Below are positions 22,245 to 27,243 of a stretch of 27,243 nt of DNA, piece after piece. The stretch is from CAYVMD01 sp964452465. Lineage in GTDB: Bacteria; Armatimonadota; JACIXR01. The stretch spans positions 1-27,243 of the forward strand of contig CAYVMD010000028.1 of NCBI GenBank assembly GCA_964452465.1. The letters are read 5' to 3'. The notes under the pieces were generated by a model. It was not told where the DNA came from and ran no database searches. It saw nothing but the letters and a program-made list of their open reading frames with translations. A program made the translations under genes and the position numbers. The stretch's first letter is position 1. Each line of letters begins with the position of its first letter.

Positions 22245-23440
22245 TTCGCCCTTGGGGAGGAAGGCTCATTAACGGTCTTCCATACCAGTATGTAGACTAC
22301 GAGGAGCATAAAGGCAGTTAAGAGAAAGGAAGGGCGTATGCCTATGGCGCTCGCCAATACCCCTCCCAAAAAGGGCCCTATCACATTGCCGAGAAGCGTC
22401 CCGCTGCTGGTCATGCCGTAGATCCCTCCCCTTCTCTCTTGGGGAACATTCAAGGCTATTAACGATTGCGTGGAGGGACCTATACCGGCGGAGAACATTC
22501 CCAATGCTATCCTTACCATTGCCAATTGAAGGGGAGATTGGACTACGAAGTGGGGGAAGAAGCAGAGCGAACTGCCCAATAGGCAGTAGGCAAGCGCCCG
22601 CTTATACCCGTTTTTGTCACCCCATCTCCCCCAAAGGGGAGCAGCGAAAGCGGTCACGATCCCTGTGGAGCTGAAGATCGCTCCCGTCGTGGTTCCCACA
22701 AATTTCTTTACTCCTAAGGATTGGACGAAGAGAGGCAATACGGGTTCAACCAACATGATGCTCGTTTGAAGGACGAATATCGAGAACACGATGCTTAATA
22801 ATTCGGGAGAGTGGAAGAAGTAGCGGAGGTTGTCCCTCAATCCGTAATTATTGCCCTCTTTTGGCCGGTCTTTTTCTTCCTTCACGAAAATTGCTACGAG
22901 CACGGCGCTTATAAAGACCATCCCCCCTGTTACGAAGAAGAGATGTCGATAACCCATTAAATCGCCGAGCGGTCCACCAAAAAGGGGACCTAATATCCCC
23001 CCTACTATCCCGGAGGTTTGGAGGAATCCCATAACAGAACCGACGATTTCGGGAGGGATGGAGGCGGATACCAACGCCATAAGGGGAGGCATAAATCCCC
23101 CCAAGATCCCTTGTAGAGCTCTTAGAATGAAGAGATCTTCCACCCTGCGGGCGAATCCCGTGAGGGTTACAACAAGTGCTATGCCGAACAATCCCCGCAA
23201 AATCATGGGTTTCCTCCCGTAGCGGTCCCCTAAAACACCCCAAATGGGAGCACAAAGAGAGGAGGTGAAGAAGGTTACGCCGAAAATCGCTCCGTTCCAG
23301 CGTGCTACCGCCCCGAAATCCCTTACCCCTAATTCCCTGATGTAAAAGGGAAGGAAGGGCATGACGAAGCTCATGCCCAGCATGACCAAAAATTGCGCTA
23401 CCCAGAGCAGATAAAGATTCCTACGCCAATGAACCCTCAA
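22241..23440 (-). CDS. MFS transporter, 12 membrane segments (DHA1-like)
   Basis: A 399-residue major facilitator superfamily permease in the cytoplasmic membrane, with about twelve hydrophobic segments. The motif A loop GDRYGRKPMILRG lies between segments 2 and 3 and recurs in weaker form as GRWGDKNGYKRAL between 8 and 9. The family includes drug and sugar efflux pumps as well as uptake systems, so direction and substrate cannot be told. The TTG start overlaps the stop of the upstream gene as TTGA, which ties its translation to the unrecognised exported protein before it. This coupling hints that the transporter may handle a compound released by that protein. Confidence 0.9.
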   Translation of the reverse strand: MRVHWRRNLYLLWVAQFLVMLGMSFVMPFLPFYIRELGVRDFGAVARWNGAIFGVTFFTSSLCAPIWGVLGDRYGRKPMILRGLFGIALVVTLTGFARRVEDLFILRALQGILGGFMPPLMALVSASIPPEIVGSVMGFLQTSGIVGGILGPLFGGPLGDLMGYRHLFFVTGGMVFISAVLVAIFVKEEKDRPKEGNNYGLRDNLRYFFHSPELLSIVFSIFVLQTSIMLVEPVLPLFVQSLGVKKFVGTTTGAIFSSTGIVTAFAAPLWGRWGDKNGYKRALAYCLLGSSLCFFPHFVVQSPLQLAMVRIALGMFSAGIGPSTQSLIALNVPQERRGGIYGMTSSGTLLGNVIGPFLGGVLASAIGIRPSFLLTAFMLLVVYILVWKTVNEPSSPRAN

Positions 23441-25158
23441 TCTCTATTTTCTATATCGATCTCCATAATGGATGCTTTCTCTATTTCTTTCTCCATCCAA
23501 ATCACCAAGTTGCTCCTACACCCTTCCCTTTCCATCCCCCATCTATAAACCGAAGAAGATAAAAGTTCCCCATCTAGCGTTATCGCCTTCACCTTTCCCT
23601 CCAAATCCTGGAAGACAAAAGCAGGGTTTACTATCCGCTTTCCCTGGGGAGGGGAAAGGCGTATCTTCAATTGGGAAGGGTTCCCCTGGACCTCGAATAC
23701 ATAAGCCCTTTCTAAGATATCGAAACCTTTAGAGGATAGGGAGAGAGTAAGGGATTCTGCTTCCCCTGGGTTCAACCAGGAGGAGGCATAGAGGCGAAGT
23801 TTTTCATCTCCTTCATTGGTTGCCCCTATTAGCATCGCCCACACGGTTTTGTGAATGGAGGAGGTCACATCCTGTTCCTCCACGCTTTTCTGGATCATGG
23901 ACACCAACGAGGCATGGGCGGGTCCTTCCTTCCATCCTTTAGGTACCCCCCCAACAGTATTCAGCCCTCGGGTCACCGGCCAGTGATCTCCCCAATAGCA
24001 GGGGCATACATATTTTCCGTTCTCCTTCCACCCATCCCATACCGCCAAGTATTCGCTTATGCCTGGGGTTATCATGAAGGGATGGAGAGGTTCTTTAATC
24101 TTCACCCTTATTATGGATGGCTTACCCGTTGGCCAAGCAAGGTGAGGTCGGGGCCAAGTTACCTCTTCTTTGTTTCCCTCTAAGTCCATGAAATCGACCG
24201 CCTGAGAGGGTATCACCTCATTGGGGTGGACACCGGCGGGTAGAACTACTATCAACTCGTTCATCTCGTGCTTCACCCCCGGTGCTAACCAACCCACTAC
24301 CTTCCTCACTCCTACCCCATCTGGGTAAAGGTAATAATATTCATCCACCCATTCGTCCTCGTATATGCGGTAATTAAAATCGCAGAGGGCATATCTCCAG
24401 TGCACGAGCACGCGCGCAGGAGTGTTGTGAATCAATGCCACTCTCGAATACCTACATTCTCTATCCATAAGGGGCTCCACACAGTCCACGAACTCGGGCG
24501 GACGAGGGCTAACTACCTCTACCCATTCATAGGAAAAGGCGCTCCTCGTAAAATGCCATAGGGGGATGTAGCTCGCCCCCCGCCAGAAGATGAGGCGAGC
24601 ATTATTAGGGAAGAAGACCACGAGGTCGGACAGGGGACCGTTCCTCCAAACTTCCTTCCACTCCTTTTTCTCTGCCTTTCCTTCTTTATAAACGAGGACG
24701 GGTAGATCATACTGAAGATCGCAATAAACCCCTCCGAAGGAAGGAGGATGAGGCGCCTCCTGGGAGAGAACCCTCCATTCCCAAGCCTTTTTTTCCCCTT
24801 CGCTTTCCACAATTAAGGAAATCCAATGCTCCCCTTGGGGAAAAGGACCAATCTCCCAAGAAAGATTCTTCGTCTCGCCGGACGGTAGGGGAAATTTTTC
24901 TTCCTTTTCTCCGTTTAGGGAAGGAATATTTACTTTAACGATTATCTCCCTTTCCTTTTCCCCTTCGCTAATTATCTCCCCGCTCACTATAACCTTGTCT
25001 CCTTCTTTTATAAGTAGAAGGGAAGATGGAGGAAGCACATGCCCGAAATCAACCGCGTTTATGGGTGAGACAGGCTTACAGTCGAAAAGTGCTTTTATCT
25101 TCATGTTATTCTCGCCTCCCAAAAGCAAAGAAGTTACTATGAGGAACAAAAGAGCCAT
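23437..25158 (-). CDS. Unrecognised, probably exported 573-residue protein
   Basis: I do not recognise a named family. The N-terminus (MALLFLIVTSLLLGGENN) is hydrophobic but short and lacks basic residues. Residues about 50-130 look like an Ig-like beta domain. The centre is rich in aromatic and beta-forming sequence (FWRGASYIPLWHFTRSAF, CRYSRVALIHNTPARVLVHW, DEWVDEYYYLYPDGVGVRKV), which recalls beta-sandwich proteins of carbohydrate-degrading bacteria of the Armatimonadota and Planctomycetota. A second start, ATG 25102-25104 (residue 19), has GGGAGG ten bases upstream and would give a protein without the hydrophobic leader. The promoter places transcription right at the first ATG. It is coupled to an MFS transporter. 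Confidence 0.7.
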   Translation of the reverse strand: MALLFLIVTSLLLGGENNMKIKALFDCKPVSPINAVDFGHVLPPSSLLLIKEGDKVIVSGEIISEGEKEREIIVKVNIPSLNGEKEEKFPLPSGETKNLSWEIGPFPQGEHWISLIVESEGEKKAWEWRVLSQEAPHPPSFGGVYCDLQYDLPVLVYKEGKAEKKEWKEVWRNGPLSDLVVFFPNNARLIFWRGASYIPLWHFTRSAFSYEWVEVVSPRPPEFVDCVEPLMDRECRYSRVALIHNTPARVLVHWRYALCDFNYRIYEDEWVDEYYYLYPDGVGVRKVVGWLAPGVKHEMNELIVVLPAGVHPNEVIPSQAVDFMDLEGNKEEVTWPRPHLAWPTGKPSIIRVKIKEPLHPFMITPGISEYLAVWDGWKENGKYVCPCYWGDHWPVTRGLNTVGGVPKGWKEGPAHASLVSMIQKSVEEQDVTSSIHKTVWAMLIGATNEGDEKLRLYASSWLNPGEAESLTLSLSSKGFDILERAYVFEVQGNPSQLKIRLSPPQGKRIVNPAFVFQDLEGKVKAITLDGELLSSSVYRWGMEREGCRSNLVIWMEKEIEKASIMEIDIENRD

Positions 25159-25165
25159 TTATCGA

Positions 25166-25193
25166 ATTATTCTCTTCTCCAACGGAAAGTCAA
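25166..25193 (-). promoter_or_regulatory. Promoter of the exported protein and MFS genes
   Basis: On the minus strand TTGACT (25188-25193) and AATAAT (25166-25171) are 16 bases apart. The expected start is about 25159, directly before the ATG at 25158, so the message would be leaderless if that start is used, or have a leader of about 55 nt if ATG 25104 is used. Confidence 0.5.
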
Positions 25194-25203
25194 GTCCTCC
25201 ATG

Positions 25204-25233
25204 TTGCCTCAAAAGGGGGATTTAGTTTATACT
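25204..25233 (+). promoter_or_regulatory. Possible promoter of eno-pyk
   Basis: TTGCCT (25204-25209) and TATACT (25228-25233) are 18 bases apart, divergent to the promoter of the exported protein. The expected start near 25240 leaves about 42 bases before the eno ATG. Confidence 0.4.
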
Positions 25234-25281
25234 TAATCAATATAGGCAAGAAGATAACAGTTTAAAAGGAGGGTCACGAAT

Positions 25282-26556
25282 ATGAGTTATATCACCGATA
25301 TCAGAGCGAGAGAGGTTTTGGATTCCCGAGGTAACCCTACTGTAGAGGTAGAGGTTTTCTTGGACGATGGTGCCCACGGCAGGGCAATAGTCCCCTCTGG
25401 AGCCTCCACAGGAACCCACGAGGCGTTGGAGTTGAGGGATAAGGAGGAAGGGAGGTATAACGGGAAAGGGGTATTGAAAGCGGTTGAGAATGTGAACGAG
25501 GTCATAGCCCCTCGCTTAAAGGGGATGGATGCACTGAGGCAAGTGGAAATAGACAGGCTGATGATCGAGTTGGATGGCACGGAGAACAAGAGCCGTCTTG
25601 GAGCAAACGCTATCTTAGGTGTTTCCCTCGCGGTGGCTTATGCTGCTGCGGATAGCTTGATGCTCCCCCTATATAGATATATAGGAGGGTTGGGGGCAAG
25701 GACTTTGCCAGTTCCCCAGATGAATGTTATAAATGGTGGTCGCCACGCGGACAATCCCTTGGATATGCAAGAGTTCATGATAGTGCCTGTAGGAGGTGGA
25801 TCCTTCAGGGAAGCCCTTCGAATAGGGGTAGAGGTATATCATTCCCTGCGGAGCATACTCAAATCTCGGGGGCTTTCCGTGAGCGTGGGCGACGAGGGAG
25901 GTTTTGCTCCCGTTATTTCCTCAGCGGAAGAGGCTTTAAATCTCCTGGTGGAAGCAATAGAGAAAGCGGGATATGAGCCAGGACAGGCTGTTTGCTTAGC
26001 TATGGATCCCGCTGCTTCCGAACTTTGGAAGGATGGGAAATATGTGTTGGAGGGAGAAGGGAAGGTTCTTTCCTCCGAAGAGATGGTTGAATTGTATGCG
26101 CAATTGGTGGAGAAGTTCCCCATAGTCTCCATTGAGGATGGATTAGCTGAGGACGATTGGGAAGGTTGGCGCCTCCTTACCCAAAGGTTGGGCAATAAGA
26201 TCCAATTGGTGGGCGACGACATCTTCGTAACCAATGTGAAACGCTTGGAAAAGGGAATAAACGAAGGCGTTGCCAACGCCATCCTGATCAAGGTCAATCA
26301 AATCGGTACCCTCACGGAAACCTTGGAATGTATAGAGAAAGCTCGCAAGGCGGGGTATAATATCGTCATCTCCCACAGGAGCGGTGAGACCGAGGACACC
26401 ACCATCGCCGACCTGGCGGTGGCCGTCAACTCGGGGCAGATAAAGACCGGTGCCCCCGCTAGGACAGAAAGGGTGGCGAAGTACAATCGCCTTCTCAGGA
26501 TCGAAGAAGAGTTGGGGATAGAGGCAAGGTTTCCCGGCAAGAATGCCTTTCTATGA
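25282..26556 (+). CDS. eno: Enolase
   Basis: Converts 2-phosphoglycerate to phosphoenolpyruvate with magnesium; cytoplasmic. At 424 residues it has the standard bacterial length. Family segments are intact: the start ITDIRAREVLDSRGNPTVEVEV, the mobile loop PSGASTGTHEALELRD, GDEGGFAP, the magnesium ligands in AMDPAAS, SIEDGLAEDDW and GDDIFVTN, the catalytic lysine in LIKVNQIGTLTET, and SHRSGETED. AAAGGAGGG precedes the ATG. It overlaps pyk as ATGA, so two consecutive steps of lower glycolysis are co-translated. Confidence 0.98.
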   Translation: MSYITDIRAREVLDSRGNPTVEVEVFLDDGAHGRAIVPSGASTGTHEALELRDKEEGRYNGKGVLKAVENVNEVIAPRLKGMDALRQVEIDRLMIELDGTENKSRLGANAILGVSLAVAYAAADSLMLPLYRYIGGLGARTLPVPQMNVINGGRHADNPLDMQEFMIVPVGGGSFREALRIGVEVYHSLRSILKSRGLSVSVGDEGGFAPVISSAEEALNLLVEAIEKAGYEPGQAVCLAMDPAASELWKDGKYVLEGEGKVLSSEEMVELYAQLVEKFPIVSIEDGLAEDDWEGWRLLTQRLGNKIQLVGDDIFVTNVKRLEKGINEGVANAILIKVNQIGTLTETLECIEKARKAGYNIVISHRSGETEDTTIADLAVAVNSGQIKTGAPARTERVAKYNRLLRIEEELGIEARFPGKNAFL

Positions 26557-27243
26557 GAAAAACTAAAATAGTAGCCACAATTGGACCGGTAAGCGAATCT
26601 ACCGAGGTATTGCGGGAGTTGATCCTGGCGGGGGTGGATGTTTTCCGCCTTAACTTCGCTCATGGCTCTTATGAGGAGCATGGGGCGAGGATAAGAAATG
26701 TAAGGAACCTTTCCCAGGAACTGGACAAAAACATAGCTATCCTTCAGGATCTCCCAGGACCTAAATTGAGGATCGGGGATATAGGGGAGGAGGGGATGTT
26801 CCTCGAGGAGGGGGATATAGTCTATCTCGTCTTGGGCGAGAGGAGGCAAGGCGAAAAAGAGATCCCTCTCCCCATCCCCGCGGTATTTGGATCCTTGAAG
26901 GAAGGGCAGAAAGTTTTGCTTGTGGATGGGCGATTGGAGTTGGAGGTCAGGAAGAGCGAGGACGAGAGGATAGAATGCCGGGTTGTGGCGGGAGGGGAGC
27001 TCCATTCCCGTCAAGGTATCTCCTTCCCTGCAGCTGACCTTCCCATTTCATCTCCCACGGAGGAGGATATCAGGCATCTTCGCTTTGGTATAGATATGGA
27101 TATCGATTGGGTGGCCCTCTCCTTTGTGAAGAGCGCCAAGGATATCCAGAAGTTGAGGCGGATAATGTTTCAGCGGGGTGTCCAAATCCCCATAATAGCC
27201 AAGATCGAAACTAAAGAGGCGGTCGATAACCTCGATAGTATAT
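26553..27243 (+). CDS. pyk: Pyruvate kinase, N-terminal part (runs off the window)
   Basis: Converts phosphoenolpyruvate and ADP to pyruvate and ATP. About 230 codons are present: the start MRKTKIVATIGP, RLNFAHGSYEEH (the substrate-binding arginine; Ala where Ser is usual in NFSHG), DLPGPKLRIGDI leading into the B domain, then GISFPAADLPISSPTEED, DWVALSFVKSAKDI and the active-site lysine segment PIIAKIETKEAVDNLDSI at the edge. The frame is open to the last base, so the remainder of domain A and domain C lie beyond the window. The ATG overlaps the eno stop. Confidence 0.95.
   Translation, partial: MRKTKIVATIGPVSESTEVLRELILAGVDVFRLNFAHGSYEEHGARIRNVRNLSQELDKNIAILQDLPGPKLRIGDIGEEGMFLEEGDIVYLVLGERRQGEKEIPLPIPAVFGSLKEGQKVLLVDGRLELEVRKSEDERIECRVVAGGELHSRQGISFPAADLPISSPTEEDIRHLRFGIDMDIDWVALSFVKSAKDIQKLRRIMFQRGVQIPIIAKIETKEAVDNLDSI

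Overview
The window reads as bacterial chromosome from a thermophile, most probably Armatimonadota. The pointers are: a prepilin-like protein with the FTLIELLVVIAIIAILAAIL start and an H-X9-DG tail, a type very common in Armatimonadota and Planctomycetota; a two-CPYC protein disulfide oxidoreductase of the kind found in thermophiles; Arg codons dominated by AGG and Ile codons rich in ATA; and very frequent TTG starts. The lineage is an inference. A run of exactly ten Ns at 18811-18820 shows that this is a scaffolded draft assembly. I saw no rRNA, tRNA, CRISPR array or insertion sequence.

Layout. (1) 1-3460, plus strand: the tail of a class V aminotransferase, serA, surE and a PflX-like radical SAM protein, tightly packed and probably one operon (serine and glycine metabolism plus nucleotide housekeeping). 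(2) 9711 down to 3480, minus strand: a seven-gene directon hdrC-hdrB-hdrA-mvhD-tauE-xerD-deoB, driven by a near-consensus promoter at 9727-9754. HdrABC-MvhD is a soluble flavin-based electron-bifurcating module, but no hydrogenase, formate dehydrogenase or other electron-input partner lies in the window. (3) 9712-10065: a divergent intergenic region with the hdr promoter on one strand and, on the other, a promoter followed by a structured leader of about 190 nt ahead of the prepilin-like gene. (4) 10985-16914, plus strand: a probable sugar or polyol operon with two xylose-isomerase-like epimerases, a Gfo/Idh/MocA dehydrogenase, a membrane glycosyltransferase and two tandem amidohydrolases, the first of which has lost most metal ligands. 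(5) 16911-20391: a membrane-anchored thioredoxin that seems to start at ATA, the disulfide oxidoreductase, then a cofactor block nadC-bioY-birA. (6) 20426-22244: a second Gfo/Idh/MocA dehydrogenase and a possible iron-sulfur flavoprotein. (7) 25158 down to 22241, minus strand: an unrecognised, probably exported 573-residue protein coupled to an MFS transporter. (8) 25282 to the end: eno and pyk, joined by an ATGA overlap, in lower glycolysis.

The most interesting signals are the prepilin leader RNA (three hairpins, two loop-to-tail pairings, and a very strong Shine-Dalgarno with a five-codon reading frame), the amidohydrolase enzyme/pseudoenzyme pair, the ATA-start thioredoxin, and the Hdr module that lacks a visible electron donor and shares an operon with xerD and deoB. 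All calls come from reading the sequence. No database search or folding program was run.
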